Translations under genes and position numbers: made by a program
Shown: in pieces, positions 26,356-35,340 of the stretch
Position numbering within the stretch: the first letter of the stretch is position 1
How the letters are laid out: every line of letters starts with the position of its first letter
Notes under the pieces: generated by a model
The model's database searches: none
Told to the model about the DNA's origin: nothing
The model's input: the letters and a program-made list of their open reading frames with translations, nothing else
Assembly: GCA_016710275.1 (NCBI GenBank)
Contig: JADJXS010000001.1
Coordinates: 3,038,001 to 3,102,000 of the forward strand
From: Phycisphaerales bacterium
GTDB lineage: Bacteria > Planctomycetota > Phycisphaerae > UBA1845 > Fen-1342
Reading direction: 5' to 3'
Length of the DNA: 64,000 bases

Positions 26356-26427
26356 TTGGTGTCACCGGGCAGGTTAAATGCAGCCAGAGGTGGGCGGGTC
26401 AAAACCAGCCAGTTTTTTGCATGATGC

Positions 26428-27217
26428 TCACTTCGCCACGGGTTCGCAAGCGGGTTTTGGTTTCTTCTTTTGAGTGGCCTCGGGTTTGGCGGCGTGGTCG
26501 CGGAGGCGGTAGCTGCGGCCGGTGATATTGATCACCTCGGCGTTGTGCAGGAAGCGGTCGAGGATAGCGGTCGCGGCCGGCACGTCGCCGATCAGTTTGC
26601 CCCAGTCTTCCAGCGGGCGATTTGAGGTCATCATGGTGGCGCGGACCTGGTAGCGACGCATGATGATCTCGAACAGGTACTCTCCTGAGCGTTTGGGGAG
26701 CTGCTTCCTGCCAATGTCGTCGATGATGACCAGGTCCGGGCCGCAGATAGCGGTCGAGGGTTTTCTCGTGTCCGCTGACGGCTTCGTCGCCGAGGAAGTC
26801 GCGGACCAGATCGAAGATGGAGCGATAGAGCACGGTGGCGCCGGCCTTGATGACGGCGTGGCCGATGGCCTGGGCCAGGTGGCTCTTGCCCGTGCCGGGC
26901 GGGCCGAGCAGCAGCACGTCCGCGCTTCGCGGAGGAAGCGGCAAGCGGCCAGGTCGAAGATGATTTTCCGCTTGATCGACGGATTGAACTGCCAGTCGAA
27001 GTCTTCGAGGCGTTTTCTGCTCGCGGAAGCCGGCGGCCTTGGTGCGGCGGCCGATCAACCGGTCGTTGCGGACGAGTAACTCGTCCTGGAGCACAAGTTC
27101 CAGGAACTCGGCATGGCCGAGCCGGTTGCCGCTGGCCTCGGCCAATCGCACGTCCAGCGAATGGGCCAGGCCCGAGAGGCGCAGGCGGGTCAGGGCGGTG
27201 CGCAGGGCGTCATTCAT
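26428..27217 (-). pseudogene. istB: IstB ATPase of IS21 copy 2, frameshifted
   Basis: Begins MNDALRTALTRLRLSGLAHS with the start region intact, unlike copy 1. Walker A (LLLGPPGTGKSHLAQAIGH) is present. Frame changes occur around the LEDFDWQF segment and near Walker B, and the last part (RRYQVRATMMTSNRPLEDWG to EPVAK) lies in another frame. The copies break at different places, so a functional consensus could be read by combining them. Confidence 0.83.
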
Positions 27218-27271
27218 GGGAGGTCTCCCCTGGTGCTCTCCGGAGGGGAAGAAGCCTTTTCTGGTCTTTTT

Positions 27272-28894
27272 TCATGCGTGCAGCTCCTCGAAGGCGGAAC
27301 GCACCAGCCGGCCGTAGTCCGACAAGGACCGGATCAGCGGGTGCTCGGTGATGAACTCGAATCCGCTCCTGCTGGGGCGGCGCTGGCGTTTGAGCAGATT
27401 GCAGGTCGCGCAGTCGCCAGGCGGCATGGGCGCGGGGCTGGCGCAGGCCTGTTCCACCGCCGCTCGCGTGGCGCTGCGTCAGGCTGACCAGCCCCATGAC
27501 GCGCAGGGCGTGAATCCCGCTGCGCCAGCAGCGTCTCGGCCCAGCGGCCGGCCTCGGGGCCGATGGCCTGCGCCTTCCGCAGCCACCAGACCGCGCGCGC
27601 GCGCTCAGGCCGCCGCGGCTCTCCAGGCGCGATGTGCCGCTGATCGGTGGCGAAGCGGCCAGGCTCGCGTCGGGCGTGAATCGCGATCTGCTTGAACTGC
27701 GGATCGAAGAGCCGCACGACCTGGCTGTCCCAGCGGATCCAGACCTTGCGGCCGAGGAACTCGGGCGGCGCCGAAGTAATAGGCTTTGGCGACTTCAACG
27801 TGGCCGTCGCGATTGACGATGCGTTGGCCTTCCTGGAAGCACGGGAAGCGCGTGGCCGGCAGGCGGCCTGGCGCCGTCCGCTCGATCTGCTCGAAGACCC
27901 TGCCGACCTGCTGGCGCGTCGTGCCGTGGATGCGCGTGTCCGCGACGGCGGCTTCCCATTCGGCCAGATAGCGGTTCTGGTCGGCCAGGCTGTCAAAGGT
28001 CCGGCCTTTGAGCGCGTTCTCCTGCACGTAGTCAACGCCGCGCTCGACCTTGCCCTTGTGCCGCGGCGTGTACGGCCGGGTTGGCACGATCACCGTGCCG
28101 CAGTGCTCGGCGAAGGCCTGGAGCTTGGGATTCAGGCTCCGGGTCGAACCAGTCGGCCTTGGTCACCGCGGCCTTCAGGTTGTCGATCACCAGCATCCGC
28201 GGCACGCCGCCGAAGTGCTGAAAGGCGTTCTCCAGACAGCGGATGAAGTTGTCGGTCGTCTGGCGGCTCGACGACTTCGCTGTACCCCTTGCGCGAATGG
28301 CTCAGCACCACCCGCAGTACGTGCGGGCGGCGGTAGCGCCGCCGGCCGCGCGCGATCCCGAGGATGCGTCGCCCTTCAACCCCGGCTCGGCCGGCGCCAG
28401 GACCGGCGCGCGCGGCCGAAGTCCACCTGCAGCTTCCTCGCCCGCACGCACTCCATCCGCCGGAACGGCGGCCGCACGCTCCCTTGCAGCCGCTAGGCGA
28501 AACGCTTGACGCTGTCGTACCCGCCGGAAAAAGCGTGCTCGGCCTTCAAGTCCTGCCAGATCCGCTGGGCCGACAACCCGCGCTCCAGCCACGCCCGATC
28601 ACTTCTCGCAGCGGCGCAGCGGCTGGCCGGCCCTGACCCGGCGGGCGGGTTCGGCTGGTTTTGACCTCCCGATGCACCGCCCGACCCGGTGGGCGGGTTT
28701 GGCTGGTCTTGATCGTCCGGCGGACCGGTGGGCAGGTTCGGCTGGTTTTGCTCAACCGCCCGCGCCGCCTGAACATAGCGGGCTACCGTGCCGCGATCTA
28801 CGCCCAGCACCCGCGCAATCCGCCGCTGCGACCAGCCCGCCGCGTGCAACGTCTGAATGGAATGAACCTTCGCCATCTTGAGCCGATTCGCCAT
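27272..28894 (-). pseudogene. istA: IstA transposase of IS21 copy 2, frameshifted
   Basis: Same order of motifs as copy 1: HTH at the start (SQRRIARVLGVDRGTVARY), Gln/Pro/Gly linker, damaged DDE core, TPRHKGKVERGVDYVQENALKG, and C-terminus VRSAFEELHA. More frame changes than in copy 1, especially between 27.45 and 28.5 kb where many short indels occur. Not translatable as a single protein. Confidence 0.83.
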
Positions 28895-29010
28895 CCGTAG
28901 CTCCTCTGGCCAGACTCCTGGCCAAGAAAGCTGTGACGACAAATCGCCTGCTCCTCAAGTGGCTGCTCTTGACCCGCCCACAAATGGCTGCTTTTGCCCG
29001 CCCGCTGACA

Positions 29011-30014
29011 CGGAACGCCCAAGCGTCGTGGCCGGCGGAGCGCCTCGGCCAAGGCCGCGGCGGCCAAGCGGGTTCCCTGGGATTTTCCGAAACATACGAT
29101 CGAGGACTCCATCAAGATCGCTCAGGCAATCGAAGAGAAAAACGCCGGCAAGCCTCTCGATGCCGAGACACTTGCGAAATACGTCGGCTTTCGCAAGTCG
29201 AATGACTGGCGATTCCTGGACCTGCTCCGCTCAGCCAACCAGTACGGGCTTGTCTCGGGAAGCGGCCACACTGCGACCGTCAGTCTGGAGAAAATCGGCA
29301 CAGACATCGTTGCGCCTAGTTCGCCGCAACAGCGACAGCAGGCGCTCGCTTCGGCGTTTGAAAAGGTTGATCTGTTCAAGAAAGTCGCCGAGCACTACGC
29401 CGGGAAGACGATTCCCGAAGACGAGTATTTTGCGAATACGCTCGCGCGCGACTTCAAGGTCTCGCGTGATCGCCTTGAGCACTTCATCTCCGTCTTCAAA
29501 AAGAATCTCCAGTATCTGAAGGCCTTCGCAGCATCGCCGTCCGGCAAGCCGGTCCTGAAGAGCTTTGCGGCGGAGGAAGTTGAGATTCCTCTGGACCAAG
29601 CGAAGTCGCGACCGCCGACCGGCACCGAGCCGCCCACGGCTCGCGAATTCCTCGACACGTGCTTCGTGCTTATGCCTTTCGGCGGCTGGTACGACCGCTA
29701 CTACGAGGAGCTCTACAAGCCGGCGATCAAGGAGGCTGGTTTCGAGCCGGTGCGTGCCGACGATCTGTTTCACACCGGTTCGGTCATGGAGCAGATTTGG
29801 GAGCAGGTGAACAAGGCGAAGGTACTGCTCGCCGAATTGACAGGCAAGAATGCGAATGTCTTTTACGAGCTTGGATTGTCGCACGCGCGCGGCAAGCCGG
29901 TCGTCTTCGTCGCTGGCACAATCGATGACGTGCCGTTCGATCTTCGCCACTTGCGCGTCATCACTTACGAGGTCCGCGATCCGGCCTGGGGAAAGAAGCT
30001 TCGCGAGGATATTA
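29011..30014 (+). pseudogene. Central part of the TIR-like/deoxyribosyltransferase-like gene
   Basis: After the CGGAAC duplication (29011-29016) the frame continues from the fragment at 19741-19814. It has a basic linker (PKRRGRRSASAKAAAAKR), then a helical winged-helix-like region (DSIKIAQAIEEKNAGKPLDA, LAKYVGFRKSNDWRFLDLL). The C-terminal domain reads CFVLMPFGGWYDRYYEEL, GFEPVRADDLFHTGS, AKVLLAELTGKNANVFYELG and LSHARGKPVVFVAG. That last pattern (start strand with MPF, R-A-D, D/ELTgxNxNVFYELG) belongs to the nucleoside 2-deoxyribosyltransferase/TIR-like superfamily seen in immune effectors. An NAD- or nucleotide-cleaving role is inferred. The gene is cut at 30014 by an IS5-family element. 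Confidence 0.82.
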
Positions 30015-30844
30015 GAGGCTATCCCAAAACCAGACACTTGTGTTCTTCGTATAATGCTACATGTTGATACTCACGGATGAGCAATTGGACTGGATTGCGG
30101 AACGGATTCCTGACCCGCCGGTGCGTGCGAAGGGCGGCCGTCCGTACGCGGACAAGCGGAAGACGTTGCGCGGCATCTTCTGGATTCTCGACAATGGTGC
30201 GAAGTGGAAGGACTTGCCGCGCGAGTTCGGCAGCAAGAGTACAGTGCATCGCTGGTTTGCCAAGTGGGTCGCCGACGGTGCATTCGAGGCGCTGCTTCGC
30301 TCGGCCGGGCGTCTGGTCGAGCAGCGCGGTGGCTACCGGCTGTACGAATGCTTCATTGATGGGACCTTTTCGAAGGCCAAAGGCGGGGGCGACGGGATTG
30401 GAGCAACGAAGGTCGGAAAAGGCGTGAAGATCATGGTTTTGGTGGATGCGCGCGGGTTGCCCGTGGCGGTCGACACGATGTCCGCCGGGCCGCACGAGAG
30501 CCGTCTGGTGCAGCAGTTGTTCGATTTCATGCTCACGCGCGAAACGCCGCCGCGCGTAATCGGCGACAAGGCATATGACAGCGACGCACTGGACGAGGAG
30601 TTGGCCGAGCGCGGCATTGAGATGATCGCTCCGCACCGCGCAAATCGCAGGCCGGAGAACGTGACCCAGGACCGCCGGCCACTGCGGCGCTACCGGCGAC
30701 GCTGGACAGTCGAGCGGAGCATCGCCTGGATACAGAACTTCAGGAGACTCTGCATTCGCTGGGAGAAGTCCACAAGACTGTTTCAGGGCTTCCTGCATCT
30801 TGGCTGCACACTTCTGTTGCTTAGACCGGTTTTGGGATAGCCTC
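30015..30844 (+). mobile_element. IS5-family insertion sequence (IS427-like)
   Basis: An 830-bp element with inverted ends GAGGCTATCCCAAAACC / GGTTTTGGGATAGCCTC, 17 of 17 paired. TA occurs at both junctions (30013-30014, 30845-30846), as usual for the IS427 group. It interrupts the TIR-like gene; removal with one TA restores the frame. Its single transposase is intact, so it may be active. Confidence 0.92.
30061..30840 (+). CDS. IS5-family transposase, intact
   Basis: A 259-residue DDE transposase. N-terminal DUF4096-like domain (LTDEQLDWIAERIPDPP, RGIFWILDNGAKWKDLP), then catalytic motifs YECFIDGTFSKAK, VIGDKAYDSD and RYRRRWTVERSIAWIQNFRRL (the E of the YREK-like region). The frame is uninterrupted, in contrast to the IS21, IS66 and IS630 transposases in this window. 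The stop lies inside the right terminal repeat. Confidence 0.93.
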   Translation: MLILTDEQLDWIAERIPDPPVRAKGGRPYADKRKTLRGIFWILDNGAKWKDLPREFGSKSTVHRWFAKWVADGAFEALLRSAGRLVEQRGGYRLYECFIDGTFSKAKGGGDGIGATKVGKGVKIMVLVDARGLPVAVDTMSAGPHESRLVQQLFDFMLTRETPPRVIGDKAYDSDALDEELAERGIEMIAPHRANRRPENVTQDRRPLRRYRRRWTVERSIAWIQNFRRLCIRWEKSTRLFQGFLHLGCTLLLLRPVLG

Positions 30845-30846
30845 TA

Positions 30847-30953
30847 CAACGTATCTGAAGAACGCGAAGTCCGACCCGAGCAAGTCGATTCCCCAGCCGT
30901 ATCGCGATCTGATGGCTGAGATTACGGCAGCCGAGAGCGAAGACGACGAATGA
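30847..30953 (+). pseudogene. 3' fragment of the TIR-like gene
   Basis: Last 35 or so codons, TTYLKNAKSDPSKSIPQPYR to AAESEDDE, in frame with 30014 once the IS5-family element and one TA are removed. The stop is at 30951-30953, 49 bases before the next gene, so the TIR-like gene and the ATPase were probably one operon. Confidence 0.85.
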
Positions 30954-31002
30954 GCCGCTGGCTCGATGACTCGGCGCCTGCCAATGGAGAGAAGGTGTGA
31001 CT

Positions 31003-32664
31003 ATGTTGAAGGCCATTGAGCTCGAGAACTCTAAGGCGTTCGGTCAGCGCACGCGTATCGACCTCGCCCCGATTACGCTGATATTCGGGCAAAACAGCGC
31101 CGGCAAGAGCTCTATTCTTCAGTCACTGAACCTCCTTAAGCAGACGCGCGAGAGTCGCGAGTCTGGCGCGCCACTCTTGCCGCGAGCGGAGGGCGGGATT
31201 GCCGACCTGGGGAGCTTCCAAGAGCTGCTGTTTGACCACGACCTGTCACGAACACTCTCCATCGGCCTCCATGTAGACGCGCGAGGTGATCGAAACTCGC
31301 CGTTCCGAATGCGCGAGTGGTTTGGTGCCCAGCCGCCGGAGTCCATCGGACTCTCACTGCGCTTCCAACGAACGTCGCCGGAGGCTGAGGTCGAAATGGC
31401 GGGTTTCGATGTCTCGTGGCCAGCACTGGATGAACCGCTTGCGTCGTTCTCCCCGCGCAATCTCTCTAAGCACGAGCAACGGCTTGTGAGTCGCTTCTAC
31501 TGGCACCCTGCGCGTGGCCGTCAGCGCTCACAGCAACGCAAGCTACGCGCGGCGGAGTGCAAGCGGCTGTCAAGCGACGTGCGAGTCTGGGAACCAATTT
31601 TTCCAGAGTGGCTGCGCCAACGCGCCAAAATCAGCAAAGCGCTTCAAAACATGCAAAAGGAGGTCTCGTCAACGGGTGCACCTCTTGGACCTGCTGGCGA
31701 TATCGAGGATCCGAATGAGGCGCAGAATGAGCGGCAGCGATGGCTCGACAGACTTCAGAGTGCGATCGCGTTTTACTCCGACGAGTTTTCACTCGCGGGT
31801 TTCATCGAGCGTATGACGTTGGGTTCTCGTTCTGCGGTAGTTGCGCTGGATGGTCTTGTTCCGGCTCCACTCGGTCCTATCGGAGAAGCCGCTCTCCCAG
31901 AGTTCACGGCACTCGACTATCGTCGCTCTCGCGAGCGTAACGTCGTTCCGGTGCTGAACATTTCTGCCGTCGCACCGGTCACGGGACGACTTGTCGAGGA
32001 CGCGCTAGAAGCCCTTTTTCCTATGGGTCCGTTTCGGCGCCCGCCGGAGCGCTGGTACATTTTCACGGGAACAAGCCCAGAGGACGTCGGATATCGCGGA
32101 GACCTTCTACCTGATCTTCTGTTCCGACGCTCAGACTTGATCGGTGCCGCCAACAAATGGTTGGAACAGCTTGGAATCGGGTACGCGCTTCGAGTACGGC
32201 CCATCGGCAAACACGCGAGCGATCTGTTCGAAGTGCGTCTTGTTGACAGAATGCGCTCATCGGAAGTTGAAGTGGCCCTTTCCGATGTGGGCTTCGGCAT
32301 CAGCCAGATTCTCCCGTTTCTCGTACAAACGCTCGCATCCAACGGTCAAATCATCTCGATTGAGCAGCCCGAAGTTCATATACATCCCAAGCTTCAGGCT
32401 GATCTCGGTGACCTGCTTGCGGAGGCCATCTCGGAGCCGTATTCCCATCAGTTCTTAGTCGAGACGCACAGCGAGCACTTGATTCTGCGCCTTCAGAAAC
32501 TCGTGCGCGAAAGGCGCCTGAAGCCCGCAGACATTTCTGTCATCTTCGTCTCGCGCGGCGCGGAGGGATCTCGTGCACGCCGACTGCGGCTTGATGAGAG
32601 CGGGCGATTTATCGACGAGTGGCCTGGGGGTTTCTTTGCGGAGCGACTTCGTGAACTGCGCTGA
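31003..32664 (+). CDS. AAA ATPase with DUF3696 (defence pair 1)
   Basis: A 553-residue ATPase of the OLD/SMC-like ABC class. Walker A FGQNSAGKSS is at residues 28-37; the signature and Walker B region reads SDVGFGISQILPFL ... IEQPEVHIHPKLQADLGDLL, with the switch His in VETHSEHLILRL. The last 50 residues carry the DUF3696 signature RLDESGRFIDEWPGGFFAERL. Such ATPases sense phage or DNA states and drive a partner effector. GGAGAGAAGG ends seven bases before ATG 31003. It is followed after 14 bases by a PLD-like gene; the same pair recurs at 35341-38006, suggesting a two-gene defence module. Confidence 0.85.
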   Translation: MLKAIELENSKAFGQRTRIDLAPITLIFGQNSAGKSSILQSLNLLKQTRESRESGAPLLPRAEGGIADLGSFQELLFDHDLSRTLSIGLHVDARGDRNSPFRMREWFGAQPPESIGLSLRFQRTSPEAEVEMAGFDVSWPALDEPLASFSPRNLSKHEQRLVSRFYWHPARGRQRSQQRKLRAAECKRLSSDVRVWEPIFPEWLRQRAKISKALQNMQKEVSSTGAPLGPAGDIEDPNEAQNERQRWLDRLQSAIAFYSDEFSLAGFIERMTLGSRSAVVALDGLVPAPLGPIGEAALPEFTALDYRRSRERNVVPVLNISAVAPVTGRLVEDALEALFPMGPFRRPPERWYIFTGTSPEDVGYRGDLLPDLLFRRSDLIGAANKWLEQLGIGYALRVRPIGKHASDLFEVRLVDRMRSSEVEVALSDVGFGISQILPFLVQTLASNGQIISIEQPEVHIHPKLQADLGDLLAEAISEPYSHQFLVETHSEHLILRLQKLVRERRLKPADISVIFVSRGAEGSRARRLRLDESGRFIDEWPGGFFAERLRELR

Positions 32665-32678
32665 GTGGAGGCACCACA

Positions 32679-33686
32679 ATGCTCATCAGCGTGGTTGTCG
32701 ATCCAGTCTGCTTAAGCCCCCAAGAGCTCGGCACTCCCGAGGCTTCGTCAGGGGCCGAGTGCATCCTTGAAGCCGCCACAGAAAACGCGGTCATCATTGC
32801 GCCCGCCATCGATCAGTTTGTCGGCGAGCTGATCGACGACGTGGCTCGGCTGGACTCAGGGACCGGGCAGTTGATACAGCTTGGTGCGGCGGAGTTGGCG
32901 AAATCCCCGGCGCGCATCGTCATCGCTCCGCCGGCCGAGCTTTTTAGAGCGAGCGGACAACAAGGGGAGCTGCGCGAACTCGCACGCATAATGCGGGCGG
33001 ACGCCTTGGTGCTGCGTCGCGACCTCGATCTTGCCGATCACGCAGACCTCGTGCGACTCGGCATCGAAGTCTGCCACATCGATCAGTATCGGCTGTCTCA
33101 GACTGAGCGACGACGGCGCTTGTGGCGCTCGGGGCAGCGTCTCGATACGCTGCCGGCCGCTGAGGCCAAAGAGTTGTTGGGACGGGTGATCAAATACGCA
33201 GCGGAGGTTGTTCTGCTCGACAAAATGTTCGCCCGCGCGGGAAAGGACGGCACGCCAAACGGACGGCTCCGAAGATTCGTCCGCGGCGTCGTCCACATCG
33301 CCAACCAGTGGCGCGCCTTTTCGCCCTACGCACAGCGGGTGGCTCCAGCGTTCACAATCGTTTCAAGCGCGGGAAGTTGCGGTGCGTCCGCCGGTTTCGT
33401 GGATCCGGCAAGAGCTGAGGCAGCAATACGGGCTGCGATCGCGCAGGAAGATCGTTCTCACCTGGTCCGCAACCTGTCGATCGAACTCCGCCAGGACGAT
33501 GACCCAGGAGTATTCAACGACCGCTTCGTGCCCGCTTGCGGCCGCTGCTTCAGCATCGGACATGGTCTCGACGATATCGGCAACCTCATAGACCCGAAGG
33601 CGAAGAAGCGTCCCACCACGTTAGCTCCTGACTGCCAAGCGTACCGGGACATTTGCGCCGACATTCGCGTCCTTCCGAAGGCCTAG
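32679..33686 (+). CDS. Putative PLD-like effector (defence pair 1)
   Basis: A 335-residue protein of no certain family. The C-terminal part has strand-like VIKYAAEVVLLDKMFARAG (170-188) and FNDRFVPACGRCFSIGHGLDDIG (279-301). The latter resembles the 'H-x-R-[Y/F]-x-x-[T/A]-x-G...GhGLD' segment of minimal phospholipase D-like domains and of the partner gene at 37059, but with Asn replacing the His. The N-terminal half is alpha/beta without recognised motifs. Position directly downstream of a DUF3696 ATPase and the shared motif suggest nuclease-like effector function, possibly weakened by the His loss. This is inference. Confidence 0.62.
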   Translation: MLISVVVDPVCLSPQELGTPEASSGAECILEAATENAVIIAPAIDQFVGELIDDVARLDSGTGQLIQLGAAELAKSPARIVIAPPAELFRASGQQGELRELARIMRADALVLRRDLDLADHADLVRLGIEVCHIDQYRLSQTERRRRLWRSGQRLDTLPAAEAKELLGRVIKYAAEVVLLDKMFARAGKDGTPNGRLRRFVRGVVHIANQWRAFSPYAQRVAPAFTIVSSAGSCGASAGFVDPARAEAAIRAAIAQEDRSHLVRNLSIELRQDDDPGVFNDRFVPACGRCFSIGHGLDDIGNLIDPKAKKRPTTLAPDCQAYRDICADIRVLPKA

Positions 33687-33825
33687 CACAAGTGCCCATG
33701 CGTCAGCACAACGGGCTTTGTCTGCTATCCCAGCCGATCGCCCGCAAATTCCGACTTTTGAGGCGTTTCGTGCATGGCACGCGTCGTGCAATAACGGGCT
33801 GGCACGAACAGAAAGCGAGGAAGCG

Positions 33826-35322
33826 ATGACCGCAACGTTCAACTGCCCGAAGTGCCAGATCCCGATCGAAATCACCGAGGTGATGACCAGCCAGCTCCGC
33901 GACCGGCTCCGGGGCGAGCTCGACGCCGAGCTGGCGCCGGAGCGTAGCCGCTTGTTAGACCAGGCCGCCAAATTGGCCGCGGACCAGGCCGCGTTGAAAA
34001 AGCAGAGCGTCGCGATTGATGAGCAGGTTCGCCAGCGACTGGACGCTGAGCGAAAGAAACTGGTGGCCGAGGCACGCGACAAGGCCGCCGCCGACGTGGC
34101 GGTGGAGCTGCGCGACCGCGACGAGCAGCTTCGCGAGGCCCAGGTGAAGCTCAAAGCAGCCGCGGACCAGGAACTCGCGTGGCGCAAGAAAGAACGCGAA
34201 CTCCAGGCGCGCGAGGAGGCCATCGCAGCCGAGCGCGATCAACTGGCCCAGCAAGCACAGCAGCAGCTCGCAGCCGAGCGGCAGAAGCTGATTGAAGAGG
34301 GTCGCAAAACGGCCGCCGAGGAGGCCGACGCGCTGGTGCGCGAGCGTGACGAGGAACTCGCCGGGCTACGCGACCGGCTGAAGACCGCGAATGAGCAAGA
34401 GCTTGCGCTTCGCAAGCGCCAGCGTGAACTTGAGGAGCGCGGCGAGCAGATGCAGCTCGAAATCGACCGCAAGTTGGACGCCGAGCGGCAGCAGATTCGC
34501 GAAACCGCCCGGAATCAGGCCGGCGAGGAGTTTGAGTTGAAGCTCCGCGACGAGCAGCAGAAGAACGAGGCACTGCGCAAGCAGATCGACGATCTGAAGC
34601 GGCGAGCCGAGCAGGGTTCCCAGCAGGCCCAGGGTGAGACGCTGGAACTGGTCGTCGAGGAAATGCTCGCCGACGCTTTTCGGAATGACCGTATCGAGGA
34701 GGTTCGCAAAGGCGTCCACGGTGCGGACGTTCTGCAGCACGTGCTCGCGTCGAATGGCGCCGCGGCCGGCACAATCCTATGGGAGACCAAGCGCGCCAAG
34801 AACTGGGCGGCCGATTGGCTCCGAAAGGCCCGCGAGGATCAGCGGGAAGCGGGCGCCGCGGTGGCCATCATCGTCAGCGAAGTGCTCCCGCCGGGTGTCG
34901 CGCATGTCGGGATCGTCGAAGGGGTCTGGGTAACCAGTCGGGCCTGCGCGATCGCACTGGCGAAGTCGATCCGGATCGGTATGCTCGAAGCGGCCAATGC
35001 CCGCCGCGCCATGGAAGGCCAGCACGGCAAGATGGAGTCCGTGTATGGGTACCTGACGGGAGTCGAGTTCAAGAACCGCGTGGTCGGCATGCTGGAGCCG
35101 CTGATCGCGATGCAGCAGACGCTGCAGAAGGAAAAGGTCGCGACGCAGCGCAGTTGGGCGGCGCGCGAGAAGCAAATCGATCAGGCGTTCGGCGGGCTGG
35201 CTTGCGTCTACGGCGACCTTCAGGGGATCATCGGAGGCTCACTGCCGCGGATTGAGGCCTTCGAGCTGCCGGAATCGCCCGAGCCGAAGGCGGCCGGCAC
35301 CTTGGCTCTTTCAGCGGGATAG
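33826..35322 (+). CDS. DUF2130 coiled-coil protein with PD-(D/E)xK-like domain
   Basis: A 498-residue protein. The N-terminus has a zinc-ribbon-like FNCPKCQIPIE. Residues about 30-300 form a long Glu/Gln/Arg/Ala coiled coil. The C-terminal domain (about 305-480) has RKGVHGADVLQHVL and TILWETKRAKNWAADWL, the D...ExK spacing of restriction-endonuclease-like folds described for DUF2130. GCGAGGA lies upstream of ATG 33826. It sits between the two ATPase/PLD pairs in the same orientation with short gaps, so it may belong to the same operon. A DNA-end or structural DNA nuclease function is inferred. Confidence 0.82.
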   Translation: MTATFNCPKCQIPIEITEVMTSQLRDRLRGELDAELAPERSRLLDQAAKLAADQAALKKQSVAIDEQVRQRLDAERKKLVAEARDKAAADVAVELRDRDEQLREAQVKLKAAADQELAWRKKERELQAREEAIAAERDQLAQQAQQQLAAERQKLIEEGRKTAAEEADALVRERDEELAGLRDRLKTANEQELALRKRQRELEERGEQMQLEIDRKLDAERQQIRETARNQAGEEFELKLRDEQQKNEALRKQIDDLKRRAEQGSQQAQGETLELVVEEMLADAFRNDRIEEVRKGVHGADVLQHVLASNGAAAGTILWETKRAKNWAADWLRKAREDQREAGAAVAIIVSEVLPPGVAHVGIVEGVWVTSRACAIALAKSIRIGMLEAANARRAMEGQHGKMESVYGYLTGVEFKNRVVGMLEPLIAMQQTLQKEKVATQRSWAAREKQIDQAFGGLACVYGDLQGIIGGSLPRIEAFELPESPEPKAAGTLALSAG

Positions 35323-35340
35323 CCTCCGGGAGATGGCGCG

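Larger units (their letters stand above)
19741..26359. other. Inverted segment between two IS21 copies
   Basis: 6,619 bp whose two ends only make sense in the opposite orientation. Its right end continues the selenoprotein interrupted at 17092, and its left end continues into the TIR-like gene at 29017. Both junctions become in frame after reversal. Target duplications are swapped accordingly (CCAA at 17088 and 26356; CGGAAC at 19741 and 29011). Homologous recombination between the inverted IS21 copies explains this in one step. Confidence 0.9.
26360..29010 (-). mobile_element. IS21-family insertion sequence, copy 2 (inverted)
   Basis: A 2,651-bp copy of the element at 17093-19740 in opposite orientation, with the same terminal sequences (TGTCACCGGGCAGG at left, ending CCGCTGACA at right). 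Its right flank CGGAAC (29011-29016) matches the complement of 19741-19746 next to copy 1. That is the signature of recombination between the copies. Small base differences and indels distinguish the two. Confidence 0.9.
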
